A DNA stretch of 40,610 nt from Clostridia bacterium (GTDB lineage: Bacteria; Bacillota; Clostridia; Oscillospirales; Oscillospiraceae), in the NCBI GenBank assembly GCA_021153265.1, contig JAGKTU010000040.1:1-40610 (forward strand). Reading direction: 5' to 3'. Positions 32,624 through 39,398 of this stretch are shown piece after piece. The number at the start of each line of letters is the position of its first letter. Positions within the stretch are counted from its first letter, which is position 1. The notes under the pieces are model-generated. The model was not told the DNA's origin. It ran no database searches and was given only the letters and a program-made list of their open reading frames with translations. The position numbers were made by a program, and so were the translations under genes.

Positions 32624-33055
32624 ATGAAAAAGACTGCTGCTTCCACTATCCGCTACATCGACGACAACACCGCCCTGGTCACCAAGGCTTTCCAGAAGAA
32701 CGCTTGCATCTTCGGTACCGAAGAGTTCAAGATGTGGAGAGAGTACAAAGAAATCTTCAAGGATGCCGTGATGACCACCAAGAGCATCAAGAAGAACCCC
32801 AACCAGAAGAACCGTCGCAACCTGACCTTCAAGAACATGGTTGGCTTCATCCAGACTCAGCCCAATGCAAAGGAACTGATGGAAGAGTACGAAACCATCC
32901 AGAAGCGTTCCAAGATTCAGGCAAGCCCCTACCAGTATGTGCTGTCCTGGTTTGAGGCTAAGTTCGAGGGCTACAACGACCTGAAGCAGTTCATGGCTCA
33001 GAAGGAAGAGGAGCGCTCCGCCGAGGACGCTGCCTCCGAAACCGCAAACGACTAA
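32624..33055 (+). CDS. Small protein of unknown function, first of a tandem paralogous pair
   Basis: The 143-residue, basic and helical protein resembles no named family that I recognise. Its C-terminal half (IQKRSKIQASPYQYVLSWFE at about residue 97) aligns with the same region of the next gene (VQKRSKALASPYKYVRDWFE), and both have a preceding LTFKNM / LTYDNM block. The last 20 residues are acidic. The codons are G+C-rich and highly biased (AAG, AAC, ATC), which suggests high expression. AAGGAG lies 10 bases before the ATG at 32624. It is the first gene of a two-gene operon, with a 33-base gap to the second. Confidence 0.85.
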   Translation: MKKTAASTIRYIDDNTALVTKAFQKNACIFGTEEFKMWREYKEIFKDAVMTTKSIKKNPNQKNRRNLTFKNMVGFIQTQPNAKELMEEYETIQKRSKIQASPYQYVLSWFEAKFEGYNDLKQFMAQKEEERSAEDAASETAND

Positions 33056-33088
33056 TCAACCCGCCAAGAGTGAAAGGAGTAAAAAATT

Positions 33089-33568
33089 ATGAAAAACGTT
33101 CGGAAGGATTCTGTCACCGGCTACAAGCTGGACTTCACAACCAACACCCTGACCATCAACTACAAGTTCAACAAGGCGCTGAGCGATTTCGGCTCCCCTG
33201 AGTACAACCGTTACAAGGCTATCCTGGCTGACTTCCCCAACCTGACCGTGGTAGTCAAGGCAGGTCGCGAAATCACCACCACCCGTCGCACCAAGCGCCT
33301 GACCTACGATAACATGGCAACCTACATGGGATGCTTTGAGAACTCCGAGGCGCTGCTGAGAAGATTCTCCCTTGTCCAGAAGCGTTCCAAAGCTCTGGCA
33401 AGCCCCTACAAGTATGTCCGTGATTGGTTCGAGGCTCAGTTCCCCGACTACAAGTCCTCCACCACCTTCACCGAGGACAAGCCCGCCATCGCCATGGTTC
33501 CCGTCCCTGACATGTCCCTGTACAAGCAGAAGGACGAGGAACTGGAAGAACTGGATGATGTGGGTTGA
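33089..33568 (+). CDS. Small protein of unknown function, second of the tandem paralogous pair
   Basis: The 159-residue protein is paralogous to its upstream neighbour: both share LTY/FKNM...G(C)F and QKRSK..ASPY.YV..WFEA.F blocks. The first 40 residues differ and form a predicted beta hairpin (YKLDFTTNTLTINYKFN). Residues about 55-70 are basic (VVVKAGREITTTRRTKR), consistent with nucleic-acid binding but not proof of it. The C-terminus is acidic. AAAGGAG lies 9 bases before the ATG at 33089. The duplication followed by divergence points to a heteromer or to two related roles. No known domain can be assigned. Confidence 0.85.
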   Translation: MKNVRKDSVTGYKLDFTTNTLTINYKFNKALSDFGSPEYNRYKAILADFPNLTVVVKAGREITTTRRTKRLTYDNMATYMGCFENSEALLRRFSLVQKRSKALASPYKYVRDWFEAQFPDYKSSTTFTEDKPAIAMVPVPDMSLYKQKDEELEELDDVG

Positions 33569-33581
33569 GCGGTTGCGGCTT

Positions 33582-33618
33582 GCCTGATGGTTATGTGATA
33601 GCGAGCTGACCATCAGGC
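33582..33618 (+). terminator. Hairpin after the paralogous pair
   Basis: GCCTGATGGT (33582-33591) and ACCATCAGGC (33609-33618) form a 10-bp stem with a 17-base loop. The following GGATTACTTTGATTTTT is a poor T run, so it may only attenuate. Confidence 0.55.
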
Positions 33619-33626
33619 GGATTACT

Positions 33627-33655
33627 TTGATTTTTCTCAAAATTTTTGGTAAAAT
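33627..33655 (+). promoter_or_regulatory. Promoter of the 33712-34996 gene cluster
   Basis: TTGATT (33627-33632), 17 bases, TAAAAT (33650-33655). Confidence 0.75.
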
Positions 33656-33711
33656 ATAAGTACAAGGTCAAAGAAAAGACCTGAAAATATTGAGAAAAAG
33701 GAGATTTTGTG

Positions 33712-33966
33712 ATGCGAAATCGTCAAAGAGATTACATGTTTGATTACTTTATCCAGGGATTGGATAAGACAGCGTAGGCTACGCTGCGGATGATGTACAA
33801 CAACAGTTGTATGTTTGATGAAGCAGAGCGCCGAAGAGAAAGGGAAGAATTGAAGAAGGAAGTCGCTCAGTATGTGATTAACCACATCAAGGCAACCGTG
33901 GACATCTCCGAGGTTCTTTTGGAAATCGAAGAACTGCGGAAAGCCATTGAAAGCCTTGGCAAGTAA
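33712..33966 (+). CDS. Small coiled-coil protein with an in-frame TAG at codon 22
   Basis: Read through the TAG, this is an 84-residue protein: 21 codons (MRNRQRDYMFDYFIQGLDKTA), TAG at 33775-33777, then 62 more in the same frame, rich in Glu/Arg/Lys and predicted to form a helical coiled coil (EAERRREREELKKEVAQYV, ISEVLLEIEELRKAIESLGK), ending in TAA. AAAGGAG lies 8 bases before the ATG. The downstream codons are used like those of the neighbours, so the stretch is or recently was translated. Reinitiation at ATG 33790 is possible. The TAG is one transition from CAG and follows GCG, exactly as in the gene at 34577. Function unknown. Confidence 0.75.
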
Positions 33967-33980
33967 GGAGGGGAACAGAG

Positions 33981-34577
33981 ATGCCTGAAACCGTCCCGAA
34001 CCAGAGAATGGTCAAGGTTCATCGTGAACGAGCCACGGCGAACTTCCTTGGAATCAAAAACGAGAATTGGCAAGCTGCCTCCCGTGACCTGGGAGCGCAT
34101 GGGTTACAACTGTATTTGTACCTGGCTTCCAACGCAGACAACTACAAACTTGCCCTGTCACCTGCTGCTGTCCGGCAAGCGATTGGTTTGAAGCGTTCCA
34201 CCTACCATGACAAGTTCCACGAGTTGGAAGAGAAGGGGTATTTGGTCAACACCCATGGGAACACCTTCGAGTTCTACGAAACTCCACAAGCCGTAGCGCA
34301 GACGAAAAATTCAATGACGGGCGACGGATTGAATTTTGAAGAATATCCGTCTAGCGACACCCCTATTTGTTCTGACGAACACACTATACTGCCAGAGAAT
34401 ACAGAAATAAATAATAGAGATTCTATGACAGATAGTTGCACAAATATCGATAATGAATCCGCAAGGCAGATGGAACAGTTCATTCCAAAAGTGAAAGAAG
34501 TGGTCATCAAAAGACCAAAAGCAGAAGGAAAGAATAGACCCACCTGCAAACCAAAAGAAGAGGAGTTTGTGTTCTAA
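33981..34577 (+). CDS. Winged-helix DNA-binding protein, replication-initiator-like
   Basis: The 198-residue protein has an N-terminal helix-turn-helix domain (about 20-95: GLQLYLYLASNADNYKLALS, PAAVRQAIGLKRSTYHDKFH, ELEEKGYLV), the winged-helix arrangement of plasmid-type replication initiators and phage DnaD-like proteins. A low-complexity, AT-rich acidic middle (about 110-165) and a basic tail ending EEFVF follow. GTAAGGAGGGG lies 7 bases before the ATG at 33981. It sits 14 bases after the coiled-coil gene and overlaps the next gene as TAATG, so the three are one operon. A Rep or regulator role is inferred from the fold only. Confidence 0.75.
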   Translation: MPETVPNQRMVKVHRERATANFLGIKNENWQAASRDLGAHGLQLYLYLASNADNYKLALSPAAVRQAIGLKRSTYHDKFHELEEKGYLVNTHGNTFEFYETPQAVAQTKNSMTGDGLNFEEYPSSDTPICSDEHTILPENTEINNRDSMTDSCTNIDNESARQMEQFIPKVKEVVIKRPKAEGKNRPTCKPKEEEFVF

Positions 34578-34996
34578 TGGCAAGTTACGCAGACAACGCT
34601 TACGAATGGCTGAAGCGCAAGGGGCTTGCGGATAAGTACGAACACGCAGGAATCTATTGCATCAAGATTGATGCAGAAATCGTGTACATCGGCAAGAGTA
34701 CAAACATGCTGCGCCGTATTGCGTAGCACTATGCGGGCATCCGAACAGGTTCGGAGAAGAAGTACCGCATTATGGCAGAAGCAGAGCGCAAGGGTCACAC
34801 AATCACCTTCGATGTTCTGTACTATGCCAAGAGCAGAGGCAAAGTAGACCGCATGGTGGAAATCGGAGAGAAGGAGGGCGAGTACATCCGCATGTACCAT
34901 CCCGTCCTGAACACCCAAATCCCCCATGAAGACAACTGGCACAACTTTGACACGAATACCATAGATGCCAAGTCCGTCCTGGCTGACATCTTGTAA
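34577..34996 (+). CDS. GIY-YIG nuclease-domain protein with an in-frame TAG at codon 50
   Basis: Read through the TAG, the 139-residue protein is a GIY-YIG nuclease domain: GIYCIKI at 25-31, VYIGKST at 36-42, catalytic-type Arg in LRRIA (45-49), TAG at codon 50 (34724-34726), then H51 and the rest, including EGEYIRMYHPVLNTQ, which supplies the Glu and Asn of the family. In relatives the residue before the His is often Gln, so TAG replaces CAG. Stopping at codon 50 would remove the catalytic Glu. Start ATG at 34577 overlaps the stop of the preceding gene (TAATG). A terminator follows. It may be a nonsense mutant, or TAG may be read as an amino acid. Confidence 0.8.
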
Positions 34997-35323
34997 ATAA
35001 AATACGAGAGGCGAACAGCCTCCCGTCAGCATTGTGCAACCCCGTTCCAAACCGTGGAACGGGGTTCTTTTGCATCTATCGAAGACAGCCACCAGAACCG
35101 TCTTCCAAATCAAAAATCACTCTTCGTGGGGACGAGCGCCACGCAAAACAGACATGGGGGTGCAAGTTTGGGATTCTCCCGAAAGGGTAGCCCCACCCCT
35201 GTTCAAACAAACAACTGGTTTCGTGGTCACTTTTGAATGGGGAAAAACGGGCGGAAATCCACCACAATTTCAGCAAAAAGTGTTCAGGAAACGCACATCC
35301 CCCTTTTGCGGACAGAGCCAGGG
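34997..35323. other. Structured non-coding region with a G+C-rich hairpin cluster
   Basis: The stretch starts with the terminator at 35038-35070. From 35071 to 35323 no gene is convincing. Around 35157-35199 GGGGTG pairs with CACCCC, enclosing CCC-GAAA-GGG and a GGGATTCTCCC unit, beside the AT-poor GACGAGCGCCACGCAAAACAG. This is the kind of structured intergenic sequence expected of an origin of transfer or replication, or of an RNA; the identity is not shown. Confidence 0.5.
35038..35071 (+). terminator. Strong terminator after the GIY-YIG gene
   Basis: A perfect 12-bp stem AACCCCGTTCCA / TGGAACGGGGTT with a 5-base loop, then CTTTTGC. Confidence 0.92.
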
Positions 35324-35539
35324 TCAAAGGGTTTCGCCTGTGTCGTTCATGGTGAAGTTCACAGAAAGAGTGCAATCCAGAGCCTTTGCGATTTCTGCGA
35401 GGTCGTTCTCTGTGAAGTTGTCACGCTTCATCTTGTTATGAAGGTTCTGGGGACTGATTTCCATTCTTCTGGCGAGTTCGGCTTCGGAGATGTTGCCACG
35501 CTTCACCAGTAAGATTCTGATTTTTTCGGCAAGTGCCAT
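35324..35539 (-). CDS. XRE/Cro-type repressor of the element
   Basis: The 71-residue protein is almost entirely a helix-turn-helix of the Cro/C1 type (AELARRMEISPQNLHNKMKR) with a short basic N-terminus and a beta-like tail. ATG at 35539 has GGAGG 8 bases upstream. It reads toward the structured region and stops at TGA (35326-35324). It faces the divergent operon at 35786 across a bidirectional promoter region, the classic layout of an immunity repressor that controls itself and the opposing genes. Confidence 0.88.
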   Translation of the reverse strand: MALAEKIRILLVKRGNISEAELARRMEISPQNLHNKMKRDNFTENDLAEIAKALDCTLSVNFTMNDTGETL

Positions 35540-35557
35540 CGTTATCACCTCCCTAAT

Positions 35558-35586
35558 ACTATAAACGATAGCGTGTATGTTGTCAA
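35558..35586 (-). promoter_or_regulatory. Promoter of the XRE repressor
   Basis: On the minus strand a perfect TTGACA (35586-35581), 17 bases, TATAGT (35563-35558). A TATAAACG half-site (35560-35567) overlaps the -10. Confidence 0.88.
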
Positions 35587-35636
35587 CTGTGTGTTGTGAT
35601 TATAAAAAATAATTTTATGAAATCATCAAAATAGTG

Positions 35637-35665
35637 TTGACAAACTACACTTTTTCGTTTATAAT
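35637..35665 (+). promoter_or_regulatory. Divergent promoter of the 35786 operon
   Basis: Perfect TTGACA (35637-35642), 17 bases, perfect TATAAT (35660-35665). This consensus strength would need repression. Confidence 0.93.
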
Positions 35666-35672
35666 ATAAACG
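35656..35672. promoter_or_regulatory. Palindromic operator overlapping the divergent -10
   Basis: CGTTTATAATATAAACG is a perfect 17-bp palindrome centred on the -10. The half TATAAACG recurs at 35560-35567 over the repressor's own -10. Candidate binding site of the XRE protein. Confidence 0.75.
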
Positions 35673-35785
35673 TAATCAAGGACAGCCAATTTCAACACCG
35701 CCTGTTGTAAGTCCTCGAAAGAACACAAAGGAGCGGAGGCAGCCGGAGAGACGGCACACATCAAAACACTAAAGGAGAAACTACT

Positions 35786-36064
35786 ATGTCTGCGAACGAA
35801 ATGACCACCAAGATTGAAGCCCTGCGGGACTTGGAAGAACTGATTGAAGAAGCAAAGGTCGAAGCCGAAGCCCTTCGGGACGAAATCAAAGCTGAGATGA
35901 TGGCAAGGAACATCGAGGAATTGAGCGTTGGTCAGTTCATCGTTCGCTGGACTTCCATCCTGTCCAACCGCTTCGACACCACAGGCTTCAAGAAAGCCTA
36001 CGGAGAACTGTACAAGCAGTACACGAAGCAGACCGCAAGCCGCCGATTCACCATCAGCGTGTAA
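35786..36064 (+). CDS. Small phage-type protein of unknown function
   Basis: The 92-residue protein has a long N-terminal helix rich in Glu/Ala (EALRDLEELIEEAKVEAEAL) and a C-terminal basic part (SNRFDTTGFKKAYGELYKQY, TKQTASRRFTISV). I recognise the same layout from small proteins of phages and integrative elements in Firmicutes, but no function is known to me. AAAGGAG lies 9 bases before the ATG at 35786. It is the first gene of the operon driven by the perfect divergent promoter, and probably an early gene under XRE control. Confidence 0.8.
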   Translation: MSANEMTTKIEALRDLEELIEEAKVEAEALRDEIKAEMMARNIEELSVGQFIVRWTSILSNRFDTTGFKKAYGELYKQYTKQTASRRFTISV

Positions 36065-36107
36065 GCGAGGGGGGAGCAATCCCCCTCCAAGAGAAGGAGG
36101 AAAAGAC

Positions 36108-36404
36108 ATGTACGTTTTAGACAAGCTGTGGAGAGGAACGCTGTCACCCAACGAACAATGCATCGTCCATGGCAGCGAATACAGTGACCTTCGGCACAAG
36201 GCAGCGCAGTTGAACAAGCAGATTGTTTCCATGCTGTCCGACGATGGGAAACGGATGCTCCAAGAGTACCAAGACCTGCGGGAGCAGATGTCCTACATCA
36301 GCGAGGAGGATATGTTCGTGAATGGCTTCCGCATTGGTGTGGGTTTGCTTCTGGATGCTGTCGGTACTTACGAGAGCCAGTTCGTCCGATACCACGAAGA
36401 TTGA
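36108..36404 (+). CDS. DUF6809 family protein
   Basis: The 98-residue protein begins MYVLDKLWRGTLSPNEQCI and ends in NGFRIGVGLLLDAVG, a pattern I recognise as DUF6809, small helical proteins found mainly in mobile elements of gut Firmicutes. No function is known. AGAAGGAGG lies 8 bases before the ATG at 36108. The 43-base gap from the previous gene contains a small GGGGGAGC/AATCCCCC hairpin. It is followed by the serine recombinase after 19 bases, in the same operon. Confidence 0.82.
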   Translation: MYVLDKLWRGTLSPNEQCIVHGSEYSDLRHKAAQLNKQIVSMLSDDGKRMLQEYQDLREQMSYISEEDMFVNGFRIGVGLLLDAVGTYESQFVRYHED

Positions 36405-36423
36405 GAGGAAGGGGGGACACACC

Positions 36424-37011
36424 ATGAACAGAGGATATTCCAGATGCTCCACCAACGAGGGCAAGCAAGACATCAATCGTCAGGTTCGGGAACTGAAGGC
36501 TGCGGGAGCCGAGGTTGTCTACATGGAGTACGAACACGGCGATGCAAAAGTGAAGAATCAACAGCAAGCCATGTTCGCAGAGTCCGAGGCGGGGGACACC
36601 ATCATTGTTCTGGAAGTGTCCCGCCTTGCCAGAAGCACACAGCAACTCTGTGAAATCATCGAGATTGTCAGACAGAAGAACCTGCGGCTTGTGATTGTGG
36701 GGAGTATCACTCTGGATTGCCGAAACGGTCAGGCTGACCCCATGAGCGAGGCTTTCTTGCAGATGGCAGGTGTGTTCAGCCAGTTGGAGCTGTCCATGAT
36801 TCGGGCGAAAGTCCGCAGCGGCATGGAGAACGCAAAGGCAAAGGGAAAGCAAATCGGCAGACCGCAGGTGACCGCCGATGATGTTCCTTCTGGCTTTCTT
36901 CGGCACTATCCCGCCTACAAGAGAGGGCGGCTGAATGTATCCGAACTGGCGAGGGTCTGCAACATCAGCCGCACCACGGCCTACAAGTACATTGGACTTT
37001 TGGAAAGATAA
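36424..37011 (+). CDS. Serine recombinase / resolvase
   Basis: The 195-residue protein has the resolvase catalytic domain: GYSRCSTNEG with nucleophile S9 in the Y-x-R-x-S motif, the arginine pair in LEVSRLARS (67-71), a long helix (QLELSMIRAKVRSGMENAKA) and a short C-terminal helix-turn-helix (VSELARVCNISRTTAYKYIG). It is of the small resolvase/invertase size, so it may resolve multimers, invert DNA or drive a second type of insertion. I chose ATG at 36424, with a GGGGG-rich ribosome site 9-13 bases upstream; the longer in-frame reading overlaps DUF6809. The terminator lies just after the stop. Confidence 0.93.
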   Translation: MNRGYSRCSTNEGKQDINRQVRELKAAGAEVVYMEYEHGDAKVKNQQQAMFAESEAGDTIIVLEVSRLARSTQQLCEIIEIVRQKNLRLVIVGSITLDCRNGQADPMSEAFLQMAGVFSQLELSMIRAKVRSGMENAKAKGKQIGRPQVTADDVPSGFLRHYPAYKRGRLNVSELARVCNISRTTAYKYIGLLER

Positions 37012-37013
37012 GA

Positions 37014-37050
37014 AAATCCAGAGAACCGTCAGGTTCTCTGGATTTGTTGA
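37014..37050. terminator. Bidirectional terminator between the recombinase and the CFI-box gene
   Basis: AAATCCAGAGAACC (37014-37027), GTCA, GGTTCTCTGGATTT (37032-37045), then GTTGATTTT. The convergent gene ends at 37053. Confidence 0.88.
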
Positions 37051-37052
37051 TT

Positions 37053-38054
37053 TTACCACACTTTATCCTGATAGGGAGTAGACTCAACACCGTTTTCTTG
37101 CAGGTTGTTGACCATTTTATCAAGGCGAACTTTCCAGAAGCTCTTGAACCAGTTGGTATGACCAAACCATCTGACAAGGGTGGGGCTTACGGCATAATAT
37201 GTACGAATGAACAGTCTGCCATACCATGTGCTTGCTAATGTGTAGTCACGGAAACGGCGGAGTGTCCAAACCTGGGGGCAATCATAAGTGCCGTAGACCG
37301 CAGTTGCAACATAGCAACCACCGTTGCTAACAGTCGGAGCAGCATAAGATGCATCTACTTGACGGATTTCGTTTGAAAGCCGTGTTATGGTCTTGTTCAA
37401 GTATTCTTTGTTGAAGAACTTGCCATGTGCATTTAGATGGGAAACATAGTGCTTTTGTAATGCCACAATCACGTTCTTATCATCGCAATACTCTTTTACA
37501 ACGATTTCAAGTTTTCCTAGGATAAGACTTGCATTTACATTTGTTTGCACACACTCTTCGAATACACCATTTACAGACATGTGCTTGTTGTAGTGGTCTG
37601 TCGCAACGGATGCAAAAAGTTCGGCAATTTCAACACAGGGGACGGTAATTGTTTTTATTGCGGTGTTCTTTTCTGCTTGGTCAGCCTTATCAATCAATGC
37701 AGCAACAGTTTCAAGCGCATTGCCGACGGCATCCGCATAGTAACCGATTTGACCAACTTTACATTGCATGGCTCGGTAATACACCTGGAAGAATGCGGCT
37801 TCCCAACTGTTAGGATTTGCCTGCAACAACATGCCATAGTATTTTTCGGCATTTTCACTGTTGCCCTCTTCACGAGCACGACGAGCAAGGATAAGTAAAT
37901 TTTGATTTTCTTCTGTCTTGTCAATCTTTACTGTTCCCATCAACTTGCGGGCTTCCTCAACGGTGTATTTTGTGCCGCAATGCTCACAGACATACAACCC
38001 ATCTTTCTTTATCAGGTTGTGAGAACCACACATTTCACAAATTAACGCATTCAT
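37053..38054 (-). CDS. Zinc-ribbon / TPR-like protein with a C-terminal CFI-box
   Basis: The 333-residue protein starts with a TFIIB-like zinc ribbon (C6-x2-C9, C23-x2-C26), then a helical, TPR-like middle (EGNSENAEKYYGMLLQANPN and following), and ends in the CFI-box region CYVATAVYGTYDCPQVWTLR with RRFRDYTLASTWYGRLFIRT and SPTLVRWFG (about 248-300). CFI-box C-termini occur on many bacterial proteins of unknown role. This gene is AT-richer than the rest of the element and has its own near-consensus promoter. It is probably cargo rather than a core function of the element. ATG at 38054, with a weak GGGGAAG 7 bases upstream. Confidence 0.8.
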   Translation of the reverse strand: MNALICEMCGSHNLIKKDGLYVCEHCGTKYTVEEARKLMGTVKIDKTEENQNLLILARRAREEGNSENAEKYYGMLLQANPNSWEAAFFQVYYRAMQCKVGQIGYYADAVGNALETVAALIDKADQAEKNTAIKTITVPCVEIAELFASVATDHYNKHMSVNGVFEECVQTNVNASLILGKLEIVVKEYCDDKNVIVALQKHYVSHLNAHGKFFNKEYLNKTITRLSNEIRQVDASYAAPTVSNGGCYVATAVYGTYDCPQVWTLRRFRDYTLASTWYGRLFIRTYYAVSPTLVRWFGHTNWFKSFWKVRLDKMVNNLQENGVESTPYQDKVW

Positions 38055-38096
38055 AAACTTCCCCTGCCTTTTTATATTTCGGAGTGGTACAGTGAA

Positions 38097-38125
38097 ATTA
38101 TAGTCTTTATTGAGTAGGTTGTCAA
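38097..38125 (-). promoter_or_regulatory. Promoter of the CFI-box gene
   Basis: On the minus strand a perfect TTGACA (38125-38120), 17 bases, a perfect TATAAT (38102-38097). Confidence 0.92.
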
Positions 38126-38186
38126 GAACACGACTATTTCTTGAATAATTAGCGGAAGAAAATGTCTTTCTTCTTTGCTTTTGGTG

Positions 38187-38195
38187 TGCTATACT
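38187..38195 (+). promoter_or_regulatory. Extended -10 promoter of the WYL regulator
   Basis: TGC-TATACT (38187-38195), 27 bases before the start codon. The -35 is poor. Confidence 0.6.
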
Positions 38196-38222
38196 ATCTC
38201 CAAACCATCAGGAGGTGACAGC

Positions 38223-39314
38223 ATGGCAGAGAAGAAAGAACAGAAGCGTGTTCCTGGCTACAAGAGTGAGAACCAAAAGTACAAGTCCCTTCTGGTGATG
38301 CAGTACATTCTAAAAAATGCTGATGATGAACATGCTGTCACCATTGGTCAAATTGAAGACCACCTTGCCAAGTACGGCATCGAGGCGGAGCGGCGCTCCA
38401 TCTATCGTGACATACATGCCATGATGGACTTGATGAACATGGAACAGGATGCTGACATCCCAGAGCGTGAGCGTTTGGGTTATGAGATTGTTCACACCAG
38501 AAAGCCCTATCCTAACGCAGAACATGGCGGCTATCTGGTGACCGCCCGCCCATATGAGTTTGACGAACTGCGGCTTCTGGCTGAATGTGTAAACAGCGCC
38601 CGTTTCCTGTCCGAGAACCAGGCGAGGAACCTCCGCCGTACCATCAGCAGCTTGTGTAGCAAGGAACAGGCGAAGCTGCTGAACACCGAAAGCACGGTTG
38701 TCAACCGCTCTAAAACGGCAAACAAGTCCGTCATGGCATCCATCTCCACCATCAATCAAGCCATCCGACACGGGCGGCAGATAGCTTTCAAATACCTGTC
38801 TTACTCCTTTGACAATATGCGAACCCAGGTGGAGCGGCGCTCCGGCAAGGCTTATGTGGTGAACCCCTACAAGATGCTGATTGACAACGGTTTCTTCTAT
38901 CTGCTGACCTACAACGGCACAAAAACCATTGTCTACCGCATTGACCGCATGAAGGATGTGAAGGAACTCCTGACCGCAAGAGAATGGGAGAAGGAGTTCA
39001 AGGAAAATGTGGATATGGACAACTACACCAAGAGAGTCTTCTCCATGTTCGGCGGCAAGCGTGAGCGTGTGACCATACGATTCATTGACCAGCGCCTGGA
39101 CACCGTGGTTGACCAATTCGGCATTGCGGGTGTAAAGTACGAAAAGATAGATGACACCCACTTCACCGCCCAGGCGGATGTGGAAATCAGCGACATGTTC
39201 TACTCCTGGGTGTGCGGCTTCGGCAGACGGGCGAAAATCATAGACCCGCCCCATGTGGTCGAAGGTATGCGGGAGTTTGTCAAAAAGGTCAGCGACATGT
39301 ACGAACCAAAATAA
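38223..39314 (+). CDS. WYL-domain transcriptional regulator
   Basis: The 363-residue protein has an N-terminal winged-helix DeoR-like DNA-binding part (about 15-85: ERRSIYRDIHAMMDLMNMEQ), a WYL domain (about 150-260: AIRHGRQIAFKYLSYSFDNM, VVNPYKMLIDNGFFYLLTYN) and a C-terminal WCX extension. WYL regulators commonly control phage-defence systems and mobile islands and may sense nucleic acids or nucleotides. AGGAGG lies 7 bases before the ATG at 38223, which is preferred to an upstream in-frame start that precedes the promoter. It diverges from the CFI-box gene, so it may regulate it, and is followed by a hairpin terminator. Confidence 0.92.
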   Translation: MAEKKEQKRVPGYKSENQKYKSLLVMQYILKNADDEHAVTIGQIEDHLAKYGIEAERRSIYRDIHAMMDLMNMEQDADIPERERLGYEIVHTRKPYPNAEHGGYLVTARPYEFDELRLLAECVNSARFLSENQARNLRRTISSLCSKEQAKLLNTESTVVNRSKTANKSVMASISTINQAIRHGRQIAFKYLSYSFDNMRTQVERRSGKAYVVNPYKMLIDNGFFYLLTYNGTKTIVYRIDRMKDVKELLTAREWEKEFKENVDMDNYTKRVFSMFGGKRERVTIRFIDQRLDTVVDQFGIAGVKYEKIDDTHFTAQADVEISDMFYSWVCGFGRRAKIIDPPHVVEGMREFVKKVSDMYEPK

Positions 39315-39317
39315 AGC

Positions 39318-39348
39318 AACGACGGAAGCAAGCACGCTTCCGTCGTTT
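39318..39348. terminator. Bidirectional terminator between the WYL regulator and the integrase
   Basis: AACGACGGAAGC (39318-39329), 6-base loop, GCTTCCGTCGTT (39336-39347). No long T run follows on either strand. Confidence 0.7.
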
Positions 39349-39355
39349 ACTTATC

Positions 39356-39376
39356 CAAAGTTATCAAAAGTTATCG
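39356..39376. repeat. Right arm of the 21-bp inverted repeat
   Basis: Exact reverse complement of 32342-32362, with two GTTATC units. It lies 23 bases past the 3' end of the integrase gene. Confidence 0.75.
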
Positions 39377-39398
39377 CCGTAGAACGCTTTGTCCTGAT

